Below are positions 1 through 12,159 of a stretch of 64,000 nucleotides of DNA, piece by piece. The notes below the pieces were generated by a model that was not told where the DNA came from, ran no database searches, and worked only from the letters and a program-made list of their open reading frames with translations. Position 1 is the stretch's first letter; every line of letters starts with the position of its first letter. The stretch comes from Aedes albopictus (taxonomy: Eukaryota; Arthropoda; Insecta; Diptera; Culicidae), in contig NC_085137.1 in NCBI RefSeq assembly GCF_035046485.1, forward strand, positions 969,977 through 1,033,976. Reading direction: 5' to 3'. The translations under genes and the position numbers were made by a program.

Positions 1-1020
1 GCGCGCTTACTTCTTGGGTTAGCTTTTCGGATGATACAACTTTACCGCCAGCAGAAATCATTCGTCGTAGGTACGGCAAACATGGACGACGACGACACGG
101 AAGATTCATTTTATGTCAGTGGTTTAAGTGCAGCGTTTTCTCCGATATAATCTTTTCTGTCGTTTTATTGAATAGAATTTCGGAGGAATTTGCATGGTAG
201 AAATGTAAATATATCATGAAATTTAACAAAACAGTGCTCGATTGAATCGACTGTTTAAAAATTTTTTAGCAATTCCGACTGTAGAGATTCGACTAAACTG
301 ATTATTAGGGTGACCCACATTTGTACTTCATGTATGAAAACATAAAATTAAAAAAAAAGCAAAATCCTACCTCCTGAAGCTCCGACTCCCAACAATACTA
401 TTTTCTACATTTCATGAAACACATCTCGAAACGCAGAATGAATGCAACTTCTATCGCTTGAAATCGTGGCATTGCTATGGAAACGCGGGAAGACAGAGTA
501 GGTAGGTATGCCAAAAAAATACACCGTTCATTGAAGGCCACTGTCGCTGATTTTTTTTTTCATCGATTTGACAATCGTGCGAAATTGTTCACCGACCGAA
601 GCAATCCAAATTCAATCGTTTCGAATCTTTTCGTTCGTTTATCTTGCTGGCATAAGAAAAACATAAATTTACTCTTTCAATTTTGCTTTTTGCCAGGGAA
701 AAGTTTTTCTGACGTATTTCGCTGGGGAGGAAAAGTGGGGATGGAATTGAGGTAGTAATAAAACGAGTGGCAATCTGCGATGTGATAGATATTATTCTGC
801 CGTTGTTCTGTGAATGACATAAGCGACATTGACTATTTCAGTGCATTTTTGGTTATTATTCATCAAAATCTTAATCGTTGGCTATATGTATTTTTTATAG
901 ATGTTAGATTACCACAAGATCTTGCATCCTAATATCGCAAACATGCCACAGTGTTATCATTTCACCAGATGTGTACCAAAAGACGTCGAAATTCACATCA
1001 AGCAATCTTCTTCTGCGTTT
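1..1020. other. Unassigned intergenic DNA
   Basis: No gene is supported here. A 22-codon ORF starts at 82 in a good Kozak context (an ATG followed by four Asp codons) and stops at 150. A 92-codon ORF lies at 477-755. Neither resembles a family I recognise. The acidic start at 82 could be a first coding exon of a gene lying outside the window, but no convincing splice donor was identified. Confidence 0.3.
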
Positions 1021-1024
1021 ATTA

Positions 1025-1370
1025 TTTCAGGGATTCTTTTAGGAAATTCTTCTTCCAGATTTTTTTCCCAGTTCTCGGGATTCCCTAAGGGGTTTCTCCT
1101 AGAATTCTTTCCGAAATATGTACTTTCACGTATCAATTCCCATCTTGGAATTTCTCAAAAGCTCTTTCAAAAGTTGTCCATGGGATTCTTTCAACGATTT
1201 CTTATGGACTTCTTCAATGATGCATTCAGAGATCTATTTCTTTATCCGTACATAATTGCTACAGGGATTTCTTGCTGTATTTCTCAAATGGTTTTATTAA
1301 TGGTTCTTTTCGAGATATTTGCAGGAATTCTTCTGGATTTCCTCCTGGATTCACATGCAACGCGAGACAA
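1025..1370 (+). repeat. Fragment of degenerate TTC-rich array
   Basis: The sequence repeats loose variants of a 'ttcaggaattcttcc' motif, the same low-complexity family as the large arrays at 19900-21740, 32460-35000 and 48545-51350. The open frame at 901-1377 exists because the motif rarely makes stop codons; it translates to Phe/Leu/Ser-rich sequence and is not a gene candidate. Confidence 0.5.
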
Positions 1371-2111
1371 GACCTAGGTAACAATCATGGTTCTTACCCG
1401 ATCAGAGGAGAACATCAAAATAATAACAACGGAATCACAAAGCCTGTTTTTATATCTTGTTTTGTTATTATTAACTTATTGAGGCATGACCGTTCCATAA
1501 CATGTTTTGTTGGACAACCTTATTTTGTTATGATCGTGCTGTTGGTATATTTTCTTTAAATAACATTTTAATAAAATGTTTTGTTGAAGCATAAGTTCAG
1601 TTTGTGCTATTAATACTACATATATTGCCTTGGTGATCGCGATGTTTACGTAGGATAATATTTAATCAACGATTTAATGTTTAATTATTTCCCCTATTGT
1701 ATAACATCCCGGGTAGAGGTGAATGGCAAACCAAAAGCAAAAGAATAACACATTTTATTGTTATAACTTATTTTGTCATTCATGAGTTCTTCATAAAGAA
1801 CTTAAAACAACATGTAAAAAGTATAAAATGATATTCTATCAAAATATGCCATTTGTTTGTTATTTATCGAATTTGGAAGAATAACTACTGAATGTCTTAT
1901 TTTGCTATCATAACAAATTTTGCAATTGGTTAGATATTGTTGATCTCTTACGAGTTTGATGAACCATCGCAGTTTGGCACTTATTAAGAACAAAATAATG
2001 ACAAAATTTGAATTTTGGTTATTCTAATGGTAACTTTTGATAATTTATTTGGTTGACAGGCGAATACTAATTTTGATATTGTTCTGTTTTCAATAACTTA
2101 ATCTATATCTA

Positions 2112-3013
2112 GGGGCGGGACAGCTCTAATATTTATTAGTGTTATTAGAAGTATTAGGAGATATTAATCCCCAGGTCACACCATTTTTAAACCAAGTAAG
2201 CCACGCCAAACTTGATTGTTTGAAATGACACTTGGAATGCCATCAACAGGAAATGACAAAAAGCAACCGCTGTGCTTTTGTCGCTTCAAAGTATATACAT
2301 ATATGTAATCAGAACAATGAATAATTAGTACAAAATCTCAACAAAGAGCTTCCACGTCTCACTCTGGGTCGTTCTCACAACGGGAGGGTACACTATGGAA
2401 CTCGCTGGTGGACATCATAAACTAACGACATTCTGGAACTAACAGTGGCATCAATACTCTAAGCAGAAGTGCTAAAGGTTCCTCCCAAACTCGAATTAAA
2501 CAGCTCGCGCCACAGAGATACAATTTTCGAAAGAACGCTGAATTTACTTAGGTGAGAAACACAAAGTAATACGATTGAGGTTTAATAGACTAGATCCAAT
2601 TTCCAAATTTGGTTTAAGTTTACATGTTTTTATTCGCAACTAACACAAATGAATGTTTTTCCAGGAGCGTAATGCAGGAACTTGGTCATCATGCCCAATC
2701 AATCCATTTATTTTGGTCTCCCTAAGCACAGCGCCGTGGAATTTCGAAAGCCACATCCTCAATGCTGGAACCGACGTTATTTGCCTAAATAAAATAACAA
2801 ATAAAATAATTCGGAAAAATTCAAGTTGTTGATTGAGATAATTGAATAAGATAGCAGACAAACCGTATTCCATTCTCTTGACTTTGTGACAGTTAGTTGT
2901 TGCATGAAAACTCATGGCATGCTACACAAAAAATACTCAGTTGGATGGCGAAGATTAGGAAACTAATATTTATTAGGCAGTATTAGCGCTGGTATTAGGC
3001 GCTGTCCCGCCCC
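2112..3013. mobile_element. 902-bp TIR element with GGGGCGGGACAGC ends and TA target duplication
   Basis: The left end GGGGCGGGACAGC is the reverse complement of the right end, and TA flanks both sides (2110-2111 and 3014-3015). Subterminal 'tattag' motifs recur near both ends. The interior has no long ORF, so this is a nonautonomous MITE. TA duplications fit Tc1/mariner-type insertion, but the family is not identified. Confidence 0.75.
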
Positions 3014-3017
3014 TAGA

Positions 3018-3271
3018 TCTATATATATAAAAATGCAGTGGCATACGTGGGACCGCACATAACTTGCGAACGGATGGTCCGATTTGGGTCGTCTAAGTTT
3101 TGTTCTGTTAGTTTTCACCCAAGGAAGGTTTATGAGGCGAAAAATATGGGAAAATTTAGAGTTTTTGAAAATCGGGGTTTCATACATTTTGAACGGGGAC
3201 TTGGGCTTGGCTAGGTACTTGAAACGTCAAAAAACGCAGTAGGCAAGACAAAGTTTGCCGGGGACAGCTAG
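3018..3271 (+). mobile_element. 254-bp nonautonomous Helitron
   Basis: It begins TCTATATATATAAAAATG and ends in CTAG. It is inserted exactly between A (3017) and T (3272), the Helitron target rule. A short hairpin (GGCAA/TTGCC, 3242-3259) lies about ten bases before the CTAG terminus. There is no replicase-helicase coding sequence, so it would depend on an autonomous partner. A similar 3' end recurs at 35649-35694. Confidence 0.72.
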
Positions 3272-3615
3272 TATTGGTATATTTTGCAATTCTCAACCTT
3301 ATTTTTTTTTTTGTTCTTGGTCTGCCATTGTAATGTCAAAATTTGACATTCTTTAGTTATTTCATAAAACAACGTCAGTTATTATTTTTGCCCTTTTGTC
3401 ACTTATTTCAAACAAACCAATGGCAAATTTTACCATTCAGTAATTCTTTTCGAATGGTAAAACTTGGAATTGTTTTGTAATTCTTTTCTACCCGGGATGT
3501 CATTCACGCTTGTTCTGTCAGTATTGTACTAGCAGAACCATGCGAATAACTATAGCCAATTTGCAGAGCAGAACTAGTTTTGTTATAAGTTCATTATTAT
3601 ATCATATTTTGTTAT

Positions 3616-3788
3616 TGTGGTAACGACCTAATAAGATCAAGATTAATATCACACGCGCTGCGGAGGACTATGAACTGCACGCGTGCATGGTAACAGAGAG
3701 ACTAAAGGAATGCGCAACAAAGTGGACAAGACGAGAACAATCGGGTGCCCGCGAAGTGTGTACGAATATTCATCGAGACTCTACCACA
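3616..3788 (+). repeat. Left 173-bp terminal direct repeat (LTR-like)
   Basis: It starts TGTGGTAACGACC and ends CTCTACCACA, giving a TG...CA repeat with a 7-bp terminal inverted repeat (TGTGGTA/TACCACA). By eye it is identical over all 173 bases to 16850-17022, in the same orientation. The five bases before it are GTTAT. The bases after it (tcccc) do not match GTTAT, so this copy is not a solo LTR with its own target duplication. Confidence 0.75.
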
Positions 3789-5840
3789 TCCCCTTTTCCC
3801 TATAAAAAGTTAATTTAAGAAAAAGTTTAAATTTGAAGCATTAAATTAGCATTTAACTGAAGGATTAAATTAGCATTTAACTGAAACTTTATTTGCCAAC
3901 TAATGAAAACATATTTAAACTGTTTACTGTTCACAACACCTCACATATCGGTAAACTTTTCAATATAAGAACGCAGTCGGTATCAGTTTACTTTATGGTG
4001 TAGCTTCATACCCTTATGAATATATTCTGCACGCATGTTCGTTTTATCTGGTGACAACCCTATCATATTAAAATGGATATGCTTACATGGCAATTCATTC
4101 AATGTCGCATAAAGACTTGACTATATCCTTCCCTTATTCTTCAATTCAAAGTATCTGAATTGTATAATTTATCGTATATTTTTTTGGGATACCATAATTA
4201 TAAACACAATCAAATTCTGACTGTTTGGTTTGTGTAAATTTAGATGAAGCAAAACTATTAAGGACAAACGTCTTGAAATTCCACTTCAACAGTGCATCAG
4301 AACTTCTGACGCACAAATTTCAAATCTTAAGTAGATGCCGAAATCGCCCATTGTGGTGGCCATTTTGGGATTCTAACAAGTATATCCTTAACTTTATTTC
4401 AGATCTTTTAGTTATTAAAAGTAACAATATTCTAGATCTTCAAAATATTTTGTTTTTTTTTTTTTGACGACGTTCAATGAAATGAATATAAACTCCCAAT
4501 CAGAGGTTTTACAAATACTTAGTTACACTATAATGGAGTCAAAACATAAATTGTTATGTGAGGTCTAAAATATCTCTCAGTAGACAACATTTTAGCTATG
4601 TAGCGGACTTATCGATGTCAGCCTCAATGAATCTAAGGTCCAATATAAATGACATCAAATATGTTATGTAGGACAGCAGCGAATTAATTAAAGATCGCTT
4701 TCCAAATGCAATATAGTAAAAGGCCTATCCTCAGATGACAGCTAGATATGTATTACCCAAACAATATGGAGTTGCTTTCCAATGCAAAATTTTAAATGTG
4801 TTGAACATCTTTATTTCTGATTCTGAGATCTACACACTAGATCAAAAGTTCGATTTCATCAATTATATGTACTTACTACCCTCGTCGGTGAACTATTCTG
4901 CAATAGTTTATGCACACAATCCACCCCATAGAACATCACGGGCCATGTTGCTATATTTTTCTCATGATAGACGAGTATCGTAACCGCAAAAAAATAATTG
5001 TTTTAATTGTTTATTATGAAGTACTAGAGGATATGCAATTGTCAATAGTCTCGACTTATGACCAAAAACCTGTTATTTCGAGCTAAATAAATATTGCACA
5101 GTTTCACCTTTTGATTTAATTTCATTATATTATTCCTGATCTACAGATACAATTTAATAATATCATTTTGTCGACTGATCGGATTTATTTCGATTTATTT
5201 CGTTGATTATTAACGTTATTCATGCCAATCGGATAAGATCTGTTGATTCAGGAACTGAATCTGACTGTGCAAACCACTAAATACCGCTTTAAACAAAAAG
5301 CCATTGTTCTTCTCTACGTTTCAATTTTTTCTTATTGTATTATACAATTTCTCATACTTTGCAATATGTTTATTTCTTTAGCACTCAAACCGATGTTACC
5401 AAAGACACACATGTATTTATTTGTACAGACAAAAAGCTCCGATTTTTTTTGAAGGCTTTCGCAGAATTGTCACTTATCTGGAACTGAATACATATTTCTT
5501 ATCAATTCACTTTCACATAACAATTTTATTTCCAAATAAAATTGTGTTATAAATCTTTACATGTGTTGTTACACTATTAACTTGTTTTCTTAACCTTATA
5601 ATTATTATGCTAAGGGAAACTTACATAAAGGGAAATGTATTTCCACTCCAATAACGGCCCGTTGGCTGCTTTCGTATTTCTATTGATGACAGATTTTTTT
5701 CTTAAAAACTAAACAACCGATAAAATACAGTTGTCTTGATAATGGGTGAAGGTGGATCCCTTTCCATGATCATTCTTGTTTTTGTAATTATACTTTATTA
5801 ACGACACTTTACCATTGATATTGGTATTTGTTAAAGTTAA
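3789..5840. other. AT-rich DNA without recognised features
   Basis: Only short ORFs (80 codons or fewer) with no recognisable similarity. No tandem structure or element ends were found. It would be the 5' internal region of the LTR-bounded segment. Confidence 0.4.
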
Positions 5841-5844
5841 AGAA

Positions 5845-6060
5845 GGCTTAGTCGTCGCACAGTTAGCAACGTTAGTCGTCGAGACATACAGAAGACCTCG
5901 AAGTGTGGGATCAATTCCCGCTCCAGTAGCAGAAAATTTTCCTTCAAACGGCCACTGGGTGTTATGTGTGTTACCTGTTTTATTGTGTTAGTAAATGTTA
6001 AATGTGTGCGACTTCCTGGCTGAAGTCGGCACCTCGTCTTCTGTTTCACGGTACCAGTGA
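5845..6060 (+). mobile_element. Possible tRNA-derived SINE relic
   Basis: A tRNA-like head is suggested by a box-B-like GGATCAATTCC near 5909 following a 'ttagtcgtcgagac' stretch, then a non-tRNA body. Box A is poor and no target duplication was found, so the assignment is tentative. Confidence 0.3.
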
Positions 6061-6224
6061 AACAAGAGCTATGAAATGCTTATACATTTATTTCAGGATC
6101 CTTTTTTTTTTATTCTAAAGAATACAAACTCCGATTTAGGTTTTGAGACTGTCTTAGCACAATCATTTTTCAATTGACACTACCACATCCATTTATCCAA
6201 CAGTACTGATTCTCGCATAATCTG

Positions 6225-7025
6225 GAAACGTCAGCTCATCAGATCATAACATCGCATCATTGAAGAGCGATAATGCATGAGACTATATTATAGCAACATT
6301 AAGGGGTGAGAACTCTCGCATCGTCCATGAGCAATTATTTACTGGCACATTTTCGCAATATTTAAGAGCGATAACTTATGAATTCACAATCTTGCATCAT
6401 TTAGGAGCAATCACTATCGCATCATCCAAGAGCGAGTACTCATGAGAACATTTTTCTTGCATCAGCTAAAAGTTAACACTACCGCATCATCCAAGAGCGA
6501 TTATTTATGAAAATATGTTCGCATAATTTAAGAGCTATGACTGTCGCATCATCCAAGAGCGAGTATTCATGAGATCATATTCTCGCATCAGTTAAGAGTG
6601 AACACCATCGCATCATCCAAGAGCGATCATTTATGAGAATATTTTAGCATCATTTAAGTGCAATGATCCACGTGATTAAAATCTCGCACAATTTTCGCAA
6701 CATTTAAGAGCATACATACTTGCATCATCTAAAAGCGGTTACTCATGAGATCATCTTCTCTTGTCATTCGGAATCGAATACTATCGCATCATCCAAGAGC
6801 GATCATTTAGGAGAATAGTCTTGCATCATTTAAGAGCAAAGTTCATGAAATCACATTCTCGCATCATTTAAGAACAACATCCTCGGATCATCCAAGAGCG
6901 ATAACTCATGAGATCACTTTCTCACAACATTTAATACCTAATACTATCGCATCATCTAAGAGCGCGAATTTATGAAAATACTTTCGTATCATTCAAGTGC
7001 AAACGCCCTCGCATCGTTTTATCTT
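6225..7025 (+). repeat. About 62-bp minisatellite, roughly 12 units
   Basis: Units share 'cgcatcatccaagagcg' followed by variants of 'atcatttatgagaatat' and 'ttcgcatcatttaagagc'. Copies of the core begin near 6253, 6317, 6418, 6483, 6545, 6609, 6721, 6785, 6883 and 6947, spaced about 60-66 bases apart or small multiples of that. Each unit itself looks like a diverged half-unit dimer ('catcatccaagagc' alternating with 'catcatttaagagc'). Confidence 0.8.
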
Positions 7026-7296
7026 CCGTCAGTCGCACAGTCGATCACCACTGTCAGCACCACGCTAATGCTAATAGGTGAGGTTTTTTCAACGTAATGT
7101 ACAATATACAACAGCACGAAGGAATAAGCACTATCTTCCAATAAACTATGGCATTTTTTTAATTAATCCTCCAAGATTACTCACCCTTATTTTCCTCTTT
7201 AAAATAGTGTGGCTGAGATCCGTTTATTAAAATCATGAGTAGCCAAAAACTGCAACATCAAACCTTTTCAGCTTTATGGGTTAAAAGGTCTGAGCT

Positions 7297-7313
7297 AGAG
7301 AGAGAGAGAGAGA
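7297..7313 (+). repeat. (GA)n microsatellite
   Basis: A short uninterrupted AG dinucleotide run of about eight units in AT-rich noncoding DNA. Confidence 0.85.
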
Positions 7314-8140
7314 AAATCGTTTAAGCGTTCTTTAGTTTGCAAAGCCTTTTTTTTTTCAATTATGCTAACGGTTCAAAATCCATTTTCCGTTTTTCCCAAA
7401 CTGTATGTTTAACGCATTTACTCATAAGTACCGTTTAATATAAACCAATAGTTGTCTATTGCTACACAACCATGTATCAAAATCTCATGATATATAGCTT
7501 TGCTTCGACGCGAAAACCTTAATGCTATACGTCTCTTTTTAAATTACATCATCATGAGCGTATGTAGTGCTACTTTGGCATAAGGCCAGACCCTTGAAAG
7601 TCACTACACATTTTTTTATATAAATACGATAAATCAAGTATAACCACAGATAACAGACATTCCTGCTAACATACGTGTGTAGACCCTTTCTATCGTCATT
7701 TCAATAAGAAGACCTATCTAGCAACCATTTAGAGTATTCACATCGTTTGCGTGCAAATGACAAACGGAAATAACCTCTAATAGATAGCAATTACTTCTTG
7801 CAATTGGTAGATGGCTGAACCAAGCAACGTATATGGTTTTTACAATTATTACACAGGTTTTGAGTTAAATTGTGTTCTTCGATAAACATTTGTTATCTGT
7901 GGTATAACTTTACATCGTATCGCACCAGTACACTTTTGTTACTTTTTCATAAAACGAAGCACATTAGGCATGGCTATATTTCCGGAAAAGTAAGCACCGT
8001 GCTTCTGTTAGATATTTTGTTCGTGACGATGCACCACGTAAGTTATGCGATAGTTTCCATTTGTTAAAATCTGCTGCACATTGTAATGAATAGCCTCATC
8101 TTGAATACTGTTAATTCACAAATGTGATTTGTCAAGTGTA
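7314..8140. other. AT-rich DNA without recognised features
   Basis: No supported ORF or repeat structure was found; the 65-codon ORF at 7870-8067 has no recognisable similarity. Confidence 0.4.
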
Positions 8141-9100
8141 CACTCATTGCACAATTATGGGTCACACACAATTATTAGTCACTTTCCACTTTAATAGATA
8201 AATACTAATTAATTGCAAGCTTTTGTTAGCCATTATCATTTTTCGTTGATGAGTTGATTTGTTTTGTGTCACTATACGTATCGCATACGGGCTTATACGT
8301 CAAAACATATATATTTTCAGTAATTTTTTGTTCGGCATAAAACCATCTGTCAAAGTAACGCTTCGATTGTGAACATCAGAAAGTGCGTGCGCTGCTTTCG
8401 TAAGCTCTGTAAAGGCGAGCCTTAGGGATTTTTAAGTGCGAAATGGTATCGTCACCAGAACAAAAGTATAATTTACGTTCTAATTGTAAAAATTCATGTG
8501 ACTGCAGCTAATTAAAGCTTATTTCAGGCAAAATTTAAGTGACTCATTATTGTGACAAGGAACACCGAAAATCACACAATTATGGGTCACTTTTTGTGCA
8601 GCATAATATTGACAGTTCTGCGTACATGGGCATTGCATACTTTTAGGCGTTTATCAGTGGTTGTGTTGGAGAATTTGTCCCAATTTTGAAAAATTGATTC
8701 CAACTCGTGAAAACACGCTTCGTTAAGAGGTTTGAGACCAGTTTTAGATTCTACTATAGTTGACCTATCTAGAATAAGTGACCATTCATTGAAAAAATAG
8801 ACAAAACATTATTGTTCAGCCGATTCCTCTTGAATGACCCATAATAGGCAACAAATTGACCCATAATTGTTACACAGCCAATTTTGACCCATTATTGTGG
8901 TTTTCATTATTCACCAACATTTCAGTAATTTTCACCGCCTAAAGTGAATTTTACAAGCAGATTTTTATATAAAACAATAAAAAGGAGTTTCAATGAAGAG
9001 AATATAAAATAAAAATAATGAAAGTGTTATTTTTGTATGAAAAACGGTTCATATTATGTAATGATTGTTCCTTGAGTGACCCATAATTGTGCAATGAGTG
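8141..9100. mobile_element. 960-bp TIR element with CACTCATTGCACAATTATGG ends and TA target duplication
   Basis: The left end at 8141 is matched by its reverse complement ending at 9100 over about 25 bases, and TA flanks both (8139-8140, 9101-9102). The motif 'gacccataattg' and its complement recur inside (around 8580, 8840 and 8860-8895) as subterminal copies, which may be extra transposase-binding sites. No transposase ORF was found, so it is a mariner-type nonautonomous element by termini. Confidence 0.8.
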
Positions 9101-9533
9101 TATACCACGGTTAAACTTTTTTTTTGTATGTTAGTCCAACGCATTGAACGCAGCGATCCCATATTTGTGGATCACACCATTAATTAATAATAGACAAAGA
9201 TCAAACCAAAACTGATTAACGAATTTATAAAGAACCTGAACATGCTTTTCCAAATGATTTTTTTATTTAATAATTCACAATGCACAATGAAACGGATGCA
9301 AAAATAACTGTGCCGATTAAATCATTCCCTTCGCATGGCGGGCCGTTTGGTTTGCATAACGTACATCAACTGCAAGCCGTTCACACGTATTTGATAACTA
9401 TTTTTTGCCTTTCTCGTACACTAAGTGTACTGGAAAGGCTATATGTTCACTCCAAAAATGACTTTTTGATAGAAGGCCCGGAGGGTCGAGTCACATATAC
9501 CAATCGACTCAGCTCGACGAATTGAGGTGATGT

Positions 9534-9600
9534 CTGTGTGTGTGTATGTGTGTGTGTGTGTATGTGTGTGCGTGTGTGTGTATGTGTGTATGTGTGTGTA
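9534..9600 (+). repeat. (GT)n/(TGTA)n microsatellite
   Basis: A TG-rich run with regular A interruptions at a fixed place inside the element; the same tract occurs at the same relative position in copies B, C and D. Confidence 0.85.
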
Positions 9601-9869
9601 CAAAAAACTCACATCACTTTTTGGCAGTAAACCTCAACCGATTTTAATGACCGACGGTTCATTCGACGCGGCATACAGTCCCATTGTTTCCTATTGAAAA
9701 TGGTTCAGATCGGTCCAGCCGTTCCGGAGTTATGGCCATTTAGGTGTTCCGGACCGGTACCCCTGGAAGGGGCCAGATATGAAAATGCAACAAACACAAG
9801 CATTCGACATATCAAACCACGGTATTTTCGATCATCTGATGAACGGTTAGCAGGAAAATAGTCTCAGAT

Positions 9870-10690
9870 CAAATCAGAACCGGTCGTGTTCCGGAACCGG
9901 TTCCGGATGCCCCGCCGGAAGTGGCCAAATATAAAAGAGAACCAAACCCATGCAAACGACACATCAAACAGCGGCATTTTCAATAACCTGATAAACAATT
10001 AGCATGAAAACAGTCTCAGACCATATCTGAACCGGTAGTGTTCCGGAACCGGTTCTGGGTGTTCCGCCTGAAGTGGCCAAATGTAAAATTTAACATAACT
10101 CATTCATGCGACACATCAAACAGCGGCATTTTCGATTACCTGATGAACGGTAGGCAGGAAAATGGTTTCAGACCATATCTGAACCGGTAGTGTTCCGGAA
10201 CCGGTTCATGGTACCCCGCCGGAATTGGCCAAATATAACATTGAACATAACTCATTCATGCGACACATCAAACAGCGGCGTTTTCAACAACCTGATGAAC
10301 GGTAAGCAGGAAAAAAGTTTCAGACCATATCTGAACCGGTAGTGTTCCGGAACCGGTTCCGGATGTCCCGCCGGAAGTGGCCAAATATAAAAGAGAACCA
10401 AACCCATGTATGCGACACATCAACAGCGACATTTTCGATAACCTGATGAAAGGTTAGCAGGAAAATAGTATCAGACCATATCTGAACTAGTAGTGTTCCG
10501 GAATTGGTTCTGGGTGTCCCGCTGGAAGTGTCCAAATATTAGAGGCCAAAATTGAACATAACTCATTCATGCGACACATCAAACAGCGGCATTTTCGGTA
10601 ACCTGATGAACGGTTAGCAGGAAAACAGTATCAAACCATATCTGAACCGGTAGTGTTCCGGAACCAGTTCCGGGGGGTCCCGATGGGTGG
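9870..10690 (+). repeat. 152-bp satellite array, about 5 units (copy A)
   Basis: The core 'gtgttccggaaccgg' begins at 9886, 10038, 10190, 10342, 10493 and 10653, giving spacings of 152, 152, 152, 151 and 160. Each unit contains the palindrome-like 'ccggaaccggttccgg', 'ggaagtggccaaatata' and 'gcgacacatcaaacagcgg'. Confidence 0.88.
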
Positions 10691-10717
10691 ATGCAAACTT
10701 TTTAAGGAGTGATAGAG

Positions 10718-10976
10718 GGGTCTCCAGTTAGGCTAATGAATAAGGCTATGGATCGCCAATTCGGAGACGGCGGGTTCGATTCCCGTTCCGGTCGGAAAAA
10801 TTTTCTCGACTCCCTGGGCATAATGTATCATTGTACTTGCCACATAATGTACAAATTCATGCAATGGCAGGCGAAGAAAGCCCTTCAATTAATAACTGTG
10901 GAAGTGCTCTAAGAACACCAAGTTGAAGAGAGGCAGGCCAAGTTCCAATGCGAACGTCGAGCCGAAAAGAAGAAGA
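10718..10976 (+). mobile_element. tRNA-derived SINE, Feilai-like family 2
   Basis: A tRNA-like head with box B GGTTCGATTCC near 10773, then a body resembling Feilai ('ttaataactgtggaagtgctc' region) ending in a GAA-rich tail. It interrupts the satellite-carrying element. An inverted copy lies at 15651-15915, so the two could pair as an inverted repeat about 4.7 kb apart. Confidence 0.75.
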
Positions 10977-11267
10977 TGATGCTTTTTACTTTGCTTGCCT
11001 CAAACTGGCTATTACTTGAAAATGGTCAAACTTATCGCAGCTTTTTAACCCTCATTCGAAGGTTTAATAAATTTTCTTTCAAAAAAGATCTTTTAATCTA
11101 TTGGGTTAGTTAAATAACTTAGTTTTCTAAAACAAATAAGCTCGAAAGTATAATTTTGCCTTTCTCCTACACTGAAGTGTAGGCCGATAGAAGGCTCGGA
11201 AGGTCAAGTCACATATACCAATCAACTCAGTTCGACGAATTGAGATGATGTCTGTATGTGTGTATTA

Positions 11268-11942
11268 GAGTGGGTCAACATTGTATGGAGCTGAAAAAGC
11301 GTTGCTTTTTCAATCTGTATTAGCGTCCAAAGCAACTGTGCAAATTTTGGAAGCGATTGGTTGCGTCCCCGTATTCCGAAATGTGATTGAAATTTGTATG
11401 GAATTTAGTATGGGAAAACGTACTTTTTTGCATTTTATTCACAATTTGAATTCTTTTGTCTAACACCATGTAACTAATGACGTTAAAGTATAGCCTAGAA
11501 TATGCCGAAAAGCTTTGTCGAAGACCGCAAAGTGATCCAACGCTTGTGAAAAAAGTTATTTTTTCGGTAACTTAGGCCAAAAGTTGAGATTTTATGGATG
11601 TTATTCCTTTACATGTTAAATGTTAAGCACCACTGGGCAATCTGCACTTTATAACTTTTTTCACAAGTGTCGGATTACTTTGCGGTCTTCAGCAAAGTTT
11701 TGCAGCATGTCCTAGGCTATACTTCAACGTCATTAGTTGGATCGTTTTATACAAAAATAAATCAATTTAGGATAAAAATGCAAAAAAAACACGTTTTTCC
11801 ATACTAAATTCCACACAAATTTCAATCGCAATGCGGAATACGGGAACGCAACCAATCGCTCCCAAATTTTGCACTGTTGTTTTGGACGCCAAAAGGAACC
11901 GAAAAAGCTGTGTTCCAAAAATCGACTTTGTTGATCCAGTCT
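11268..11942. mobile_element. 675-bp foldback MITE with TA target duplication
   Basis: The two halves are imperfect reverse complements over roughly 300 bases each, turning near 11600. Ends are GAGTGGGTCAAC (left) and the complement of GACTGGATCAAC (right), flanked by TA at 11266-11267 and 943-944 of the same block (11943-11944). The ORFs at 11281-11463 and 11733-12002 are mirror images of each other through the palindrome and are not genes. Confidence 0.8.
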
Positions 11943-12159
11943 ATTGTGTATTGCTATTAAAAATGGTACGGATAGGTCGAGGCGTTCCGGAGTTATGGCC
12001 ATTTCAGTGATTCAGACCAGCACCGGTGGAACTGGCCGTATATAAAACTGAACCAAGCCCCATTATGCGACTTATCAAACTGCGGCGATGTTTGTAACCT
12101 TTAGCATGGTTTACGAACTTTATGCGAAAATGAAAACTGGAGACCAGAAATTCCACGAT

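Larger units (their letters stand above)
1705..3499. mobile_element. TIR element with CATCCCGGGTAGA ends
   Basis: CATCCCGGGTAGA starts at 1705 and its reverse complement TCTACCCGGGATG ends at 3499. Similarity continues inward ('gaataac' on the left against 'gaattac' on the right) after a shift. The element contains the nested element 2112-3013 and the Helitron 3018-3271. No coding capacity was seen. Confidence 0.5.

Noticed and set aside
3616..3788. Solo LTR interpretation of the left 173-bp repeat
   Set aside because: Its own flanks (gttat and tcccc) do not match. The matching GTTAT is found only beyond the second copy at 17023.
10320..10535. Minus-strand ORF with internal repeats in the 152-bp array
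   Set aside because: Repeat translation; equivalents occur at 14079-14318, 26475-26866 and 36839-37189, all over the same satellite units.
11281..12002. Pair of ORFs with similar proteins on opposite strands
   Set aside because: They are mirror images generated by the foldback element 11268-11942, not two genes.
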